A DNA stretch of 64,000 nucleotides from Heterocephalus glaber (GCF_000247695.1 NW_004624734.1:39990955-40054954); one strand, 5' to 3'. Shown: positions 43,712 through 56,786, counted from the stretch's first letter. Notes: generated from the letters alone by a model not told the origin. A program made the numbers and translations.

Positions 43712-45567
43712 CTTGCAAAGTTGGTTTTATTTGTCTTATAAAAGTATAAATACAAGGAAATCTGTAAGATTAAAAACTAAGGATGAATACCATGAGACCC
43801 TGGCACAACTCAGTGGATACTGCCACAAAAGGTCTCGATGCAAGGCCTGCTGATTGACCGTCCTGGCACGCTGTCAGACAGCCCATGTGGCCACGTCCCT
43901 CACCATCCACAGCTGCATGCCTCTCTGGGCTACACACAAGAGGACCTGTTGATCTGTCCCTCCCACAGGGGCTTGTCACAGCTTCCGGGGGCTAGTGTGG
44001 TCTCTGGGGAAGTGCCTGCCAGTTTCCTGGCTTTAGTCACCCTCCATTGTAGATGAGTATCTATCTCTGTACAATTAAAAGAGTTTGGTGGCTTCTGGCC
44101 CCCTTTTTCTGTTCTACAGGAGTGGGTATGGTCGTGGGGTTCTGGGAACCGCTATGGACCTGCTCTAGTCTTGCCTGTGTGCAAACACAAAAGCCTCAAC
44201 GGGACCAGGGCCGACGGAAAGGGTTTGGCCAAGCCCCAAAGAAAATAAAAGGATTCAACCCCAAGGAAGCAGACAGTCCTGATTCCGGGCACACGAGGTA
44301 AATGCGGAATGGAAATCCAACTATTGCAGAGAGCGATTGCTCAGATGGAGCAAATGTGCTGTGAAATCAGCCCTCGGAAAATCATCTGGAGTTCATCTTA
44401 GTGAAATCCAAAAACAATAACTGCCTCCCCCAGCCTGCGCCGGAGGGGGCCTCAGGAGCTCCCCTTGTCAAAAGCCCGGAAAGCCGCTGCAGGAGCCCGG
44501 CCCTAGGTCTCCCAACTCTGCCCTTGTTTATTTACAAACCTGCCTTTCTTTCCCACCTCAGTTCATCCTTCAGCTCTGCCCCCCTTGGCCCCCTGGAGAG
44601 CTCGGAGCATCCATCATGCCTCTCACACTGCAGGCAGCAGAGACACACATAAAAAGAGAGGCCCTTAACTCCATGCTACCTGGCACCAGGAGGCAAGCTG
44701 GAGCCTGCACGGTTGGAGGGAGGGCAGAGGGGCGCTGATGTGCCCCCAGAGTTCCTGCTCCTCAGGTGGGGGATAGGAAAGGGCAGCGGGGAGAGAGTGA
44801 GACGGGAGGTGCTGACATTTCCTAGAAAACAGAAGCCCTGAGCTGGATTTTGTGTATCACAGTGCACATTCTAAAAAGGAGAAGCTGCCCTGGGGCTGAG
44901 CGTGCTGCATTCCCAGTGGCACCAGGAGCTCAGCCCAGGGAAAGGCCATGTCTCCTCCAGCCAGGAGGCTTTGGTCTTCGGCCCCCTCGTTACTGCATTC
45001 GCTCCTACAGCTCAGGTTGGTTGGAGCTCTGAGTAATTCACAGTTGCCTTCTACAGGACGGGCAGTTTTTGGTAGGGCAGCAGACAAAGCGAAGCGGGGG
45101 GCTTTTCTGAAGACTGTCGGTTCCTGTCCCCAAACCTCCCGTCTTGCGTCAGAGGTGGAAGCCAGCCCGCTGGGTGTGTAATCTCACTGGAAAAACTCAG
45201 ATAGTCAGGCTGAAGCAGAGGAGTTGGAGGGAAGCATGGGAGGATGTTTGCAAGCTGCTTAGCAGATGAAAGTGACAACATGTCAAAATTTCCAAGCTGG
45301 TTTCCAAAGCTTTATGTTAATGGGTCTTCCAGAAGCTCCTTGCTTAACAACCTAAAGGGGTTTGGTTCCCAACTTTTCCTGCCGCAGTGCACAGGATGAT
45401 GTTCATGCAACACATTTCCATCAACCAACACTTGTACAGAATTCCAGCACACCAGCAGCTGTCTTCCACCTCTTTTCCAACCGTGAAAGCAAATCAGAAT
45501 AAAGGTGATTGTGATGAACTTTATTATGGGGTAATCTCGAATCCATTTCTAAAATACTGGTGTACAA
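43712..45567. other. single-copy DNA
   Basis: About 1.9 kb without recognised genes or repeats. Short open frames on both strands only. Confidence 0.45.
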
Positions 45568-45650
45568 GGCCTGAAGGTGTAGCTCAGAGGTAAAATGCTT
45601 GCCTAGCATCCATGAGGCCCTGGGTTCAATCTCCAGTATTTAAAAAAATT
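45568..45650 (+). mobile_element. ID SINE, older subtype
   Basis: 'gtgtagctcagaggtaaaat', 'gcttgcctagcatccatgag' and 'gccctgggttcaatctccag' with an A/T tail. It differs from the GGTACC-type copies and resembles the ID half of the B1-dID dimers, so it may be an older ID monomer. Possible duplication 'tgtacaag' / 'tatacaag' (7 of 8). Confidence 0.8.
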
Positions 45651-46595
45651 TAATATACAAGTCAGTCACACACTTTGATATGTTGCTGTGGGGATAGACG
45701 ACTGCTGTCTGTGCACAGTCCTGTGGGAACTATGGTGAGGAAGAGAACTGGAGCCAGCACAGAGCTTCCTGCATGCATGGGTGTCCTGTCTGCACACCTG
45801 GATGACTGCCCTAGTTTCGGAGTTGGAGAGGGTGCCATCATTCCAGACCATGGCTCTCAGCCTTTTAGAAGTGGTACTTGAGGCTGGTGTCACCCAGCAA
45901 TTTATGCGAGCAGGGTTCTTCACTCCTGCTTGTTGTAGATCCACATCTACCAAGGGTTGGAGTACCTGAGTGCAATCTCATTGTCAAGATGCCCATGCTT
46001 ATGGTCACATGGGCCAAAAGAATACACAAGACCCAGCGGTCACACACATGCTGCCAGCCATGTCACAGAGTAGCGGGACTGAGGTGGCATGGGTGCTGCC
46101 AGTGAGGGTCTCAGGACTTTAGCAGCAATAAAAGAGGACGACACAGGGAAATAATGTCTTCCAGAATTCCCAGGAAATGGGATGGAGTCTTTCACAGCAC
46201 CTAGAACTTGCTTCCTATGTCCTACACCTAGCCCTCCACAAGACTGGTGACTTCTTGCCCAATGAGGTCAAAAGGATGAGGCGCCACATGGCAGGTGGAA
46301 GCACCCACCACCCCACCCCACCCCCGCCTTCACCACCACTCCTACCTGGCCAAAGGCCAGACAGCCTTGGACAAACAATCCCCTGTGAAGGCCAATGCCC
46401 GCCAGGGAGTTGGCCCAGGCTTGCTTCAAGTTGATTGGGTGTTTAGATGTGATTAAAACCCAACTGAGCAAGGGACCTCAACCTTCTAACCTTGGTTTCT
46501 TCATCATTCACTCCGCAGAAGGTCAAATGTGACACAATCTCTGCCCTAGGGAGCAGTTCTTCTGGTGGAGACAGAAAACATTCAAAAGCATCAAA
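45651..46595. other. single-copy DNA
   Basis: Includes a C-rich patch at 46,303-46,345. Open frames up to 95 codons on both strands, no domain recognised. Confidence 0.4.
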
Positions 46596-46596
46596 T

Positions 46597-46675
46597 ATCA
46601 GCTTTAGGACAGGGAGCATTCTTGTCCATTTTGTCTTCCCAGCCCCTAAGATGCTGCTCAATAATAGATACGTGA
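46597..46675 (+). repeat. LINE-2 3' end fragment
   Basis: 'aggacagggagcattcttgt', 'ccattttgtcttcccagccc' and 'gatgctgctcaataatag' match the order of the L2 tail. Confidence 0.5.
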
Positions 46676-46834
46676 AAGCCAGGCAAAGTGTCCAAGTGCT
46701 GAGTGTGGTGGCCAGAACTGAAAGTGCACTGAGATGGGGTCTGCAGGGATTGACTGGAGGTTTAAGCTACACAGAGAGGGAATCCTAGAGCATGTGTCAT
46801 GCACAAGATGTCACGTGGTGTGTCCTGGTTCTAT
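46676..46834. other. single-copy DNA
   Basis: Nothing recognised. Confidence 0.4.
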
Positions 46835-47188
46835 AGGGCTGTGGTGGCAAAGTGCCACAGTCAGGGTGGCTTTATCAGCAGAAACTAAGTATCCCACAGG
46901 CTAGAGGCTAGAGGTCTGAAATCAAGGCGTCACCGCCTCCTTCCTTCCAACGACTGGGAGGGAAGCACATCTCTTCTGGGAGATGGCCATCTTCTGCCTG
47001 TGCTTTCACACTGTCCTCCTCCCATGCACATGTCCAAGTCCCACCCTTTTATGAGGACACCAGTCATATTAGATCAGGGTCCTTCCAAAAGACGTCGTTT
47101 ATCTCCAAATAGGGTCACCTCTGGAGGTGCTAAGCATTGGAACTTCAACATATGGATTTGGGAAGGGACAAAATGCAACCTACAATAG
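46835..47188 (-). mobile_element. MLT1-type LTR, minus strand
   Basis: Antisense MLT1 landmarks: 'ggctgtggtggcaaagtgcc', 'ggtggctttatcagcagaaa', 'tctgaaatcaaggcgtcacc', 'cttttatgaggacaccagtc', 'ccaaatagggtcacctctgg' and 'gaacttcaacatatggattt'. Nearly full length, solo. Confidence 0.8.
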
Positions 47189-47475
47189 TGTTTAATAAAT
47201 ATGAGCTCTATTACTGGTGTTAATAAGGGAAAAGTAGAAACAAAAACCAAAACAAACTCATTAGTAACAAAGTAAAATTGCTTCTTTAGCTCAAGAGAGG
47301 AAGGCTGGATCCCTCAGGCTAGCAGTCAACAATTCCATCATCACTGTCCATCCTGTTTTCCAGGCTTTGGTCTCCATCTAGCCAATGTCTGCAGACATCC
47401 ATTCCATCTCCCTCAGCACTTTGCCTGGGCTGTGCTCCCCCTAGAGAGTCTTTGGCTCTCTTCTCTGTTTAACCA
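47189..47475. other. single-copy DNA
   Basis: Nothing recognised. Confidence 0.4.
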
Positions 47476-47477
47476 TC

Positions 47478-47560
47478 ACCCCGACTCACCCTAGAGACCA
47501 GCTCCAGGCCATGCTGCTTCAGGAAGGGCTTCCTGTTATGTCTTCAGAAGGACCAGGAAA
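47478..47560 (+). repeat. possible LINE-2 fragment
   Basis: 'ctccaggccatgctgcttca' and 'ggaagggcttcctg' resemble the 'ctcctccaggaagccttccc' block of L2. Weak. Confidence 0.3.
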
Positions 47561-47856
47561 AATGCAGGGACTATTTCCTGAGGCATGGAAAAGTGAAAGG
47601 AGGCAAAAAGGAAGCTGTCGTCGCTTTGTGCCCTACAGGAGCTGCTAAGTTAGAGGAACAGGCCCATGCTAGGTCACAACAAGACAGAGAGGAAGGAAGG
47701 GAAGGGAAATATACCCTGCCTCACCCTCCTTCTGCCTGGCAAGCCCAGCTGAACACCAGGGGTAGAGTCCATGGCTGTCAGCCCTCAGGGCATCTGGCAT
47801 AAAGAGTGTGGATATAAAGTGAGCAAAGGCACAGAGAATAATACACGCATGTGCAC

Positions 47857-47886
47857 GCACACACACACACACACACATATACACAC
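47857..47886. repeat. (CA)n microsatellite
   Basis: 'gcacacacacacacacac' continuing to 'atatacacac'. Confidence 0.9.
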
Positions 47887-49740
47887 GTGCTGCCTGTGTC
47901 TAGCTTGCCCTTCTCTGAAGCCACATGGTATTTTTCATCTTGACCACTTATATCCCCTGCAGCCCATGTTTGCTGACCTCCTTTTTCACATGTGTGTCTG
48001 TCACTGTGAGTACAATACACAGGTGAAAGCAGCCAGCACCTCAGATGCTTTGTCAGTGCCCTCCCTGCCCCTCCTCTGCCCCTCAGCACTGAGTAGGGCT
48101 GGACTTGTAGTACGTGCTTAGTAAACCAGAGCTGGATGCAGCCTGGGGTTTCAGAGATGAAGTGTGGGTGGGGTCTGTGCAAATACATATTGAAAAATCA
48201 CCAGCTCTGGAGGAACAATTGTCAGGCCCATTTCCTGCTGCAGATGGAGCCAGGAGACATTCAGGGCTTGGCACCCTGACAGCTGAGGAGCAGCCAGAGA
48301 ATTTAGCAGGAGACAGAAAAAATGAGCCCAGTGAGTCTGGCCCAGCACCATCCAAAGCAGACCCGGAGCGCAGCCTCATCGAGATTCAGGGGCCGAGGTG
48401 GGGCGAGGGGGCTGGCCCAGCTTCTGCAGGCCCTCCATGAGCTAGCATGCGGGAGGTAAGGCAGAGGCAGCACTGTTTAGGAAACTGAGGGCTCAGACTG
48501 AAGCCAGACATAGCTCAGGCATCACAGAAATGGTCACCTGAGGGAGACAGCAGAGGTGTCATGATGGCACTGCCACCCGCAGCCCTGCTCTGGTCAAAGC
48601 TGCCTGTCCTTGCGCTGCCTGGTTTGGAGCCAGGGGTCTGTACCTGCCTCGGTGACAACATGCTCACAGCCAGATGAGCTGTGGATGGTGTGGTGGGAAC
48701 TGGTTGTCACCCCAACACCCTTTCCACCCTAGACGACCTTCACTTCCCTTTACTTCCTCTTTGAACTCATTTTGACCAATGAAATTTACAGAGAAGTCTG
48801 CTGAGGACCCATAGGAGAACAGAGAATGGCAAAAATGGTATCTCTTCTTCCTTTGAGTGTGGTATCTTGCTGTGATGCTAATAATCCAGCTCTGGGGGAG
48901 AATAAATATTTCTTAAATCAGCATCAGCAGGTTCCATGTCCATATAGCCAGGAGCACTTAATCTGATGTACCCTGAAAGCCACTCAGCTGAGCCAGGTAG
49001 GCCTTCTCCCTCCAGCACCTGGTCAGGACAGGGGGCTCTGGAGAAGATTTTATATGTTACACCACCAACATTTATTTTAATACTTGTGCCTTTGTTTCAA
49101 CATCTGTTCATTTTAAAATATAAAGTGAATATTAAGCCTCTGACACATTGCCTTCTAACATTTTTATTTAAATTAAAATGTAGATGATTTTTAAAGGAGA
49201 TATAAAGTAACTAACAGCACTGGTAGATTCAGGACACGCTCCACCCCATGGCACCTTGGCATTTGAGGAAACAACAGAAGCAGGAAGAGCACCCTCTGCC
49301 CTTCCCCCACCTTTCTGCCCTGATGCAGGGCAAACGAGTGCTGTGAGAGACTCCCCACATCCTGAAGAGAGGAACTGGGTCTCTGCATCCCAGCATTCCT
49401 TTATCTCAGCCTTTGTCATTAGATCACGTCCTCCTGTCCAGTCATACCTCTCCATGACTGCTCACTCTTTAACCTAGCGTGAAAATGCAGAGGTTTCACT
49501 GTTTCTTTGGGTCATCATTTCTGAAAGCTCCTGCATCACATAAAAAAATACATTAAGTACATTTCCTGTTAATCAGTCTTATGTTATAAAGGCCTCTGCC
49601 AGCAATGAGTGAGAGAAGAAATCTGTTCTGAGGTGGAACACAGGATCTGGCAAGTGACCATCTGAAATGGAGGTGACTCAGATCGGGGCTACCAGGCACA
49701 AGGGCAGAAGGAGCAGAAATGCCAAGCCTGAGAGGCTTTT
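47887..49740. other. single-copy DNA
   Basis: About 1.85 kb with no recognised gene or repeat. Confidence 0.45.
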
Positions 49741-49741
49741 G

Positions 49742-49865
49742 AGTCAACACTGAGTTAAGACCCTGCCACGTGCCCAGCTTGGGCCAAGCTCGGAGGATGC
49801 AGCACAGGACAGCAGCCACGAGCCCTGCCATCCCAAGGAGTCCAGTCTGACAGGCAGATGACATC
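49742..49865. repeat. unnamed ancient mammalian repeat
   Basis: 'cctgccacgtgcccagcttg', 'ggatgcagcacaggacagca' and 'ccaaggagtccagtctgaca' resemble the common phrase 'tgtgccaggcactgtgctag' followed by 'gggatacagcagtgaacaa'. Family not assigned. Confidence 0.35.
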
Positions 49866-49949
49866 GGCTGGGCAGCTGGACAGCACACGACTCCATCACA
49901 GTGCTGGTAATCTCTATAAGGGACAGCTGCTATATAACAGGGTCTTCCC

Positions 49950-50298
49950 CTCAGAAATTGGTATGTTGAGGTGCTAATCATCAGTGCCTCAGAATGCAAC
50001 TGTGCTTGGAGAGGGGTCATCGAAGAGGTAATTAAATTAAAATGCAGCGATTAGGGCCCCAACCCAATATAACTGGTGTCCTTATACAAAGAGGAAATGC
50101 GGACACAAATTACACAGAGGGAAGACCATGTGACAACGTGAGAGAGAGAAGATGAACTTCTATCTACGTGCTAAGGAGTGGAGCCTGACACACGTGATCT
50201 CCACCTTCCAGACTCCAGAACTGTGAGCAGGACCATCCTGCTATTTAAGCCACTCAGCTGGTGCTACTTTGTTATGGCAACTCAGCAAATTAACATAG
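49950..50298 (+). mobile_element. MLT1-type LTR, plus strand
   Basis: Sense MLT1 landmarks in order: 'tatgttgaggtgctaatcat', 'cagtgcctcagaatgcaact', 'cccaatataactggtgtcct', 'acaaattacacagagggaag', 'accttccagactccagaact' and 'gctactttgttatggcaact'. Almost complete at about 350 bases; no internal region attached. Confidence 0.85.
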
Positions 50299-52105
50299 GG
50301 CCCTGGGAGAATTTTGTCCTTTGTAGTCAAAAGAGCCCAACCAGGCCCAGGAGCACATAGCTTGAGCTTGGGAAGGGAGCATCTTGGCCAGGCCTAAGGA
50401 CTCACTGTGCCTCCCTTCTGCAGGACAGGCCCCTCTGTCTGTTGGGCTGCTTCGTCCTCCACAGGCCCAGCCCACTGCCACATCTACACCAGACACTACC
50501 TTCCCTCCTGGGGGGGAATGAGGTGGTACAAAGAAGCCCCAGCCCTGTCAGGTTAGTGGCTCCCTGGTGTTCCAGCCCTGGATCAGTTGTAACAGTCCTG
50601 CAGGGAGGACAGGGTTTACTGCCAGGAAGAGAAACCCCAGGAAGCCAGCCTTTCTGCTTCTTGGGACAGAGGGGGCCTGGGGTGGAGTGAGATTCTCCAG
50701 CTGTGACTCATGCAAGGTTTCGTGGAGAAGGGAAGTTAAGAAAGTCATAATGACCATACTGAAAAGCAGTTAAGCCCATTGTCACGGCAGCATTACACAG
50801 AATTAAAAACTGCACAAATTGATATCTGCAACCACAGCTGCTACGAACAAATGCACAACAAACAGGGCATCGTGAACCAGTGGCCTGGTTCGGGCTGGGC
50901 GCATGTGGTCACAGAAACAAGCACCTGAGGAACTGTGAGCTTCAGCAGAACAGGCGCCAGCCCCCACGGGCTTGCTGCTCCTGTGGCCCCTGAAACCTTG
51001 GAGGTGTCCGCCCCAGACTGTCAAGCTGGCCTGTGCTAGTGGGAGAACAGACCTGCCTGGCCGGGTTTCAGAGTCTGAGCTTGAGACTTACTGCTGTCTG
51101 GGTGAGAGGAAAACCCCGAAGCTTTTGGGAAGGCAGAGAATTTGTGGCTGTGGCTAGAGCTGAGTGGTTTTTCTCTCCCAGTGTTTCTGGGCCTGAGCAA
51201 ACACTTTCAGCAGCAGAAAGACTTGGACAGACAGCGCTGAGGAAATCCCAAGAAGTGGGGGGCCCAGCAGGGAGAAAAACAGGCTCTTTCAGGGAGGGCA
51301 GGAGATTGGCAGGTACTAAGTGGGGGGTTTGAGGCTTAGCCAAGGGCTTGTGCCACACAAGAAGCCAGGAGAACCTTGTGTCCTCATCAGCCAGGGCACT
51401 GGGGGCTAGACGGTCAGTACTTCCAGGCCAGCTGGTTGACATCAGTACGTCCATATGTTTGCTAACATTTATTGAGTACCAAATGTTTACCAAGTGCACT
51501 ACTAGCAGCAGAGGAAAACATCAAAACTCGGAGCAAATCATCCTGTGGCATCCCAGGCTTTGAATTTAATGAGCAGCAGCACTTGACCTCCTTGCCCCTT
51601 CTTTCAGTGCAGTAAATAGGAGGTGAGGTACAGTCACAGGAAAGCGAGTCCTTCATGGCACCCTGTAGCAGCCCCTGAGCACATCTGAGCCCTGTTTGTT
51701 TTGTGCACCTGGCTTCCAAAGGTATCCAATCAACACTTCCCGCGTGTCCTGCCCAAAGCCACCCAGGTTGGAGCACATGCTACAAGCATTTCTCCCACTT
51801 GTCTGTGAACTATTACTACCAGTGCAGGCCTTGTAGAAAGGGCCAGGTGAGGACCTTGGACTTTTGAAAGCCCAGAGAAGCCGTTTACTCTGCTCCTTTC
51901 TTGTGTTGCCCTTGAATAACACCAGTGCCTCTGCCTGCGGCCAGAGGAGAAAACATTTTTAGAAATGATCACAACGAAGAAAACTAGATTTTCCCAGCAG
52001 CCTTCACTCGCCCAGCCCAAGACTCTACCCCAAAAGTTCAAGAACCCTGAAAATGCCAAAGGAAACTGCTTCCCAACCTAAAAAATTCTTGATAGTAGAA
52101 ACCAG
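50299..52105. other. single-copy DNA
   Basis: No gene recognised. 51,460-51,540 has a faint MIR-like start ('catttattgagtaccaaatg'). Confidence 0.4.
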
Positions 52106-52107
52106 AA

Positions 52108-52250
52108 TTATTTATTGAGGGCCTATGTGTCACACACCATACAATTATTCCTTCCAATTTACATTTCTCCTGAGATACAGATGGTAGTTTCGCAAATGTG
52201 AAAATGCAGACAATGAAAAGATGAAGTCACTGTCTGCAGGATGCAATGCC
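52108..52250 (-). repeat. possible MIR fragment, minus strand
   Basis: 'ttattgagggcctatgtgtc' and 'tcctgagatacagatggtag' resemble antisense MIR. Diverged. Confidence 0.35.
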
Positions 52251-53416
52251 AGAGTCTGATGACAAAGGTTTCCTCCCCTGCCTGCCTTGAAATTGCTCCG
52301 TGTTTCCATAATCAGTGATTACAGCTCATTCAATTTTGAGAATAATAAATTTGGAGCCCATCTGAGAGGGAGTTGAGTGGCTATAAATAAAGGTTTGTGT
52401 GTGTTATTCTTGAGAAAGATCCAGTAAACTATGAGGAGCTGCAGTTCTCCTACCTGAGTGCATTTTTCACTCAGGACACAAGTCAGCAGATGCTGATCTT
52501 TCTCTGTGCATCGCAATGCAAGAAGAGGAAGGCCGTGGGCACTGTTGCCTTGAATCCTGCTGTGCAGCAGCAGTTTATTCCAGGAATCTGCTTCAGAAGA
52601 GGGACCAAAAATAGAAATCCCAGTTTTGCATATTTTATCCCTAATGCTACAGCACTTTGACCCTTTCCAGAATAGCTGGGATGGCTATGTATTGACACTT
52701 GATGTGCCTCACGTTGGCTTGAAATGCCAGGTTCCTCAAAGGCAGCAGATACCTTCAGACAAGCACTGCATGACAATCTAGTATTTTAAACTCTTTAAAA
52801 TGAGTTGCAGTCAAAATATCTAACGCTAACTGGATATTTAGGACTAAAGCATTCATCAAGGTGCGGACCTTCATCAAGCCTGGGTTTTGCCTTGATGTTT
52901 TGAAACAGTAAGGATGACTAACTGAGGAGACGCACTACAACCTTCACTAACAACTGGCTCGTTTAGGTCACCTTCTGCCTGGTGTGGTAGCAGTCAAGCA
53001 CTGGGAGGTGAGAAAGCCAACCTAGGGAAGCCAGTAGTCACCAATGGTGGAAATGAACAGCGGAAGCAGAAAAAGCAAGCATCTTTATCCCCTCTCTCAA
53101 AATCCACTACCCCTGGGCCCTGCAGGTTCCTGCCTCGCTGCCACCACAAGACACCAGAAGACACCCTCTGAGTCAGCTCAGTACCTCCCAGATGACCGTC
53201 ACGCATCAGCAGCAAGTGGAGTGGAGTTTTGAAAGCCCAATTCTCTTCCATTTTCAAGGGCTGCCCTTTATTCTGAAATTCTACCCTTTCACTATTTTAG
53301 GAAAATATGCTTCCTTTCAGGGTGTGCTGGTGGTATTAGATGGGAATTTGTTTTCTTTTTAATGTTCTCACTTAAAATTAAAAGTTGGCTTGGGCTATAG
53401 TCAAAGTATAGGTTTT
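52251..53416. other. single-copy DNA
   Basis: An open frame at 52,397-52,660 (87 codons) matches nothing I know. Confidence 0.4.
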
Positions 53417-53424
53417 GACTTAAT

Positions 53425-53517
53425 TATTAGTATTTTTTTTTGGAAGTGAGGATTGAACTTGGGACCTTGCGCTTGCGAGGCAGGCAGCTGAACCGCTGAG
53501 CTAAATCCCCAGCCCTA
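53425..53517 (-). mobile_element. ID SINE, minus strand
   Basis: Inverted ID: T-run (the A tail), 'gaggattgaacttgggacct', 'tgcgcttgcgaggcaggcag' and 'aaccgctgagctaaatcccc'. Flanked by 'gacttaat' at 53,417-53,424 and 53,518-53,525. Confidence 0.9.
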
Positions 53518-53525
53518 GACTTAAT

Positions 53526-54940
53526 GTTTTCATCAAAATTTGTGGAAATTTTACTGATCTAGACACATCTGCATTAAAATGTTCTGAGAAAACCTGGCTT
53601 TCAGGACTCAGGTGCTGCAGGGCCAATCGATCACCCACGGTTGGGCAAGGACAAGGTCACCAGTTTGGAAAGCCTGGGGGACAGACGCCAAACCGGGAGC
53701 GGGGCCAAGCAAGGACATACTGTGTTCACTTTACCACTGCGCCATGTGCCTCCCCTCTGCCTCTCACCAAGGGGAAAGCAGATGAAAACAAAGCCAGCAA
53801 AGAAAGAGAAGAGGAACTGGGCAGATTCTGGTCTGGAAGGGAAGTTTTATTATGGATGCTTTACCAGCCTTCAAGAAAGATGGGTGATTATCAAGCATAT
53901 CTTATCTGTATTTTCTGTCTCCCCAAAGTCCTGAGGAAGAGAAAATTGCCTCCAAATAAAGCAAAACCAACTCTGGTCAGTTCTTGCTGCACCATCTTCT
54001 GAGGCCCAAGTGAACCTCCTCTCTGTCTCCCCTCCTCCATTTATTTGTGTTTCTAGGGTAGGTATTTTTTAAATATGCCACTTTCTTCTAATTATGAAAA
54101 TATAAAAGGTAGAAACTTTGAAATAATAATAAACATACAAAGCTCATTATGTGCCTAGCCTTCTTGTAGGCAGATTACAGATATTATCCTGCTAATGTCC
54201 CAGAGAGCCCAATGTCTTAGCAACTCAAGGGGCCCCTTACTTTTGCCGCTGGAACCAGGTTCCGTTGGTCTTTCTACCTCTAGGGTTTGCTGCGGCACTG
54301 TCCAAAGACAATGGCTAATAAAAGAACTTTGAGTTTACAGGAAAGACCACAGTCTGATTTGGACAGTTCAGATGTCAAATTTGAGGTTATAGGACTGGTC
54401 TAGATGATGTTTGGGAATTTTCTCCAATTCTTCAATTGTGGGAAGCTGTCCATGGTTTGCATTCTCTGCATTCATGCTGGGAATCTGTATAGATATGAGT
54501 CAATACAGTTCAATACAATTCCCAATTTATTGGTCACTGACTGGCTGTTAAGTGTGGGCGTGTAATTCTATCACCATTTTGGATGTCCTGAAATGTGGGT
54601 ATGTTCTAAATCTACTAAATCATCTGCATGCCTGTATATGTGCCAAAAGGATTAGCAAATTAGTACATTATGTCTATGTCAACACTTCTATTTTCAAACT
54701 ACTTACTCAGTAAACTATTTACTCAGTTAACTAACTTTTGGCTTTACCAACAGCTGTTAGCACTGCAAACTGGTGTTTCTTGAAGCAGGAAAAATAATAA
54801 ACCATGTTGAGGTTATTTTCCCTAAATAACTGCTTTTAAAAAACATGCCTTGGGGAAGGCAAAACACGCCTCGGGTAGGGAAGGTCCACTGCATGCAATA
54901 ATGTGGTCAAGAAAATGGAATGCTCCTATCCAGCCAAAAG
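53526..54940. other. single-copy DNA
   Basis: 54,125-54,215 has faint antisense MIR character ('cattatgtgcctagccttct'). Otherwise nothing recognised. Confidence 0.4.
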
Positions 54941-55290
54941 GAGGAGAAGGAGGTTGGGGGAAGAGGGAGAGGGAGTGGAAAAGCGAGAGGGAGGAGAAGG
55001 AGAAGGAGAAGGAAAAGGAAAAGGAGAAGGAAAGCAAAAGAGAAAGGAAAAGGAGGAGAAAGGAGGAGAAAGGGAGGAGTCTTTTTTCTTGAAAAGATGA
55101 AGGATGGAAGGCGAGAGAAAAGCCATAAAGCTATGAAACTAAAACAAGAATGAAAATGGGGGAAGGGGATTTACAGTTGGAGGGAGGAGGTGGGAAGCCG
55201 ATTTAAAAAGATTCAAGCTGTGCTATGTTCACACACCTACTCACCAAGATGAATGTAAACTTGGCGTACTGCAAACATTCACTAAAATGA
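54941..55290 (+). repeat. purine tract and LINE-1-like 3' UTR
   Basis: 54,941-55,078 is almost pure purine with GGAGAA units. The following part ('gaatgaaaatgggggaagg', 'cagttggagggaggagg', 'gatgaatgtaaacttggcg', 'tactgcaaacattcac') parallels the LINE-1 3' UTR at 59,380-59,510 in order and wording. LINE-1 3' UTRs commonly contain a purine-rich stretch, so the tract may have expanded from one. Confidence 0.5.
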
Positions 55291-55640
55291 GAAAGCTATG
55301 AAACTGCAAAAAGTGCAACAAAGTTAGACACGGAGAGTTGGTTCCCACTTCCAAAGTAATAGAACTACGTTTTCTTTGTTTTGGGAGATTAAAGTAGATC
55401 TAGAGAAGTAGAAGGAAATATTACTCTTTGCACACTTTCTTTTTATACAGTGAGAACCCAGAGGTAATGGCTGGCTTAGGAATGAATGAACAAATGAACC
55501 CTAATAAATTATTAATAGAATGTAAGATGTGGGGAGCAAGCAGCAGTTTCCTGGACTGCTGATGCTGACAGTGCATGTCTTTACCAGTTATGCCAAACGA
55601 GAAAAGTTACGCCGAATGGATGAGTGGTAAATCAGTCCAT
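55291..55640. other. single-copy DNA
   Basis: Nothing recognised. Confidence 0.4.
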
Positions 55641-55641
55641 G

Positions 55642-55733
55642 GGGGCCGGGGATTTAGCTCAGTGGTTTCGCCGCCTGCTGTGCGAGCACAAGGACCAGAG
55701 TTCGATCCCTGGTACCAAAAAAAAAAAAAAAAA
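55642..55733 (+). mobile_element. ID SINE with long A tail
   Basis: 'ggccggggatttagctcagt', 'ggtttcgccgcctgctgtgc', 'agagttcgatccctggtacc' and 17 or more uninterrupted A bases. The unbroken tail suggests a young copy. No convincing target duplication found. Confidence 0.92.
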
Positions 55734-56772
55734 TCATTAAAAGTTGCGTTTGTATTAAAAAAAAAATCTATCTGTTAAACCCTACCCACATTTCTATATT
55801 TTCTATTGAGTTATGTATCAGTTAGATGACAAATTTGATTTTCATTCATATGCAAAGTAGCATCACCATCCTGTGACCCCTTTCAAAGGATTACTCTTAC
55901 ATAGAAACAAGTCTCTTCTCACACACGATGACCTAACAGAACTATCAGTAGGACTCCAATTATTGTATAGGGTTTTTGGTTTATCTCTTATTCACATTGG
56001 CCCAAGTTCTGCCTTTATTCACACACTTCCCTCTCTAGTGGTTCTACACCACCAAATTGCCCTGACTTCTGGATGGGAAGCCACAGAAGTGGCCCTTTCA
56101 TAGACTCTCTTTGGCCTTGGGCTGGGGACACTGAGTCCTGGTACCCAGGTCGCCAAGGCGCCCAAGGGCAGGTGCCTGTTCTAAATGTGAAAAAGAAGGT
56201 GAAGGAAAGGGCTGAGAAGCCCCTTCGTGAGACCTGGTGCTGTGTGCTGTTGCCATTTCCCTGGCTTCTCTTGGCAGAGCCTTCCCTCAGCAAATGAATC
56301 CCACCTTGCCTTGCAGGACCTGTGAATCAGATTAGTAGAGCCTTCGAAATGCTGGATCCTCAGCCCCAACTAACATCTTAGAGATCTTTGCCTTCAATGG
56401 TAATTTTTCTTTTTCTGGCAAAAGTCCTTTGTACCTTGCTCTTAATGTTATCCCACTAAAAGCAGAAAATGACTTTCTGGAAAGTCTTCCTTGTTTTACA
56501 AAATAGCTGTAGTAAAGGCATGGCAGCTTTAGAAACGGAATAGGCATATTTTTATAAGCCATTATGAACTAAAGTTTCAGTAACTAATTATTTCACACAC
56601 TCATTTGCCTCCTTCAAAAACCTTGCAGGAGTCAAGATTCCAAACCAAACCCACCCTTCTGGATTTCCAAAGTGCTTTTTTTTTTCCTCAAGGATAAAGA
56701 GAAACTCTCGTGAAGCACTGTACTAGGATGTGGCATCCTGCATTGGCCAATGGGGGGAAATTTTTTTTTTTT
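55734..56772. other. single-copy DNA
   Basis: No gene or repeat recognised. Open frames up to 92 codons on both strands. Confidence 0.4.
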
Positions 56773-56786
56773 AACTATGTTTCCCA

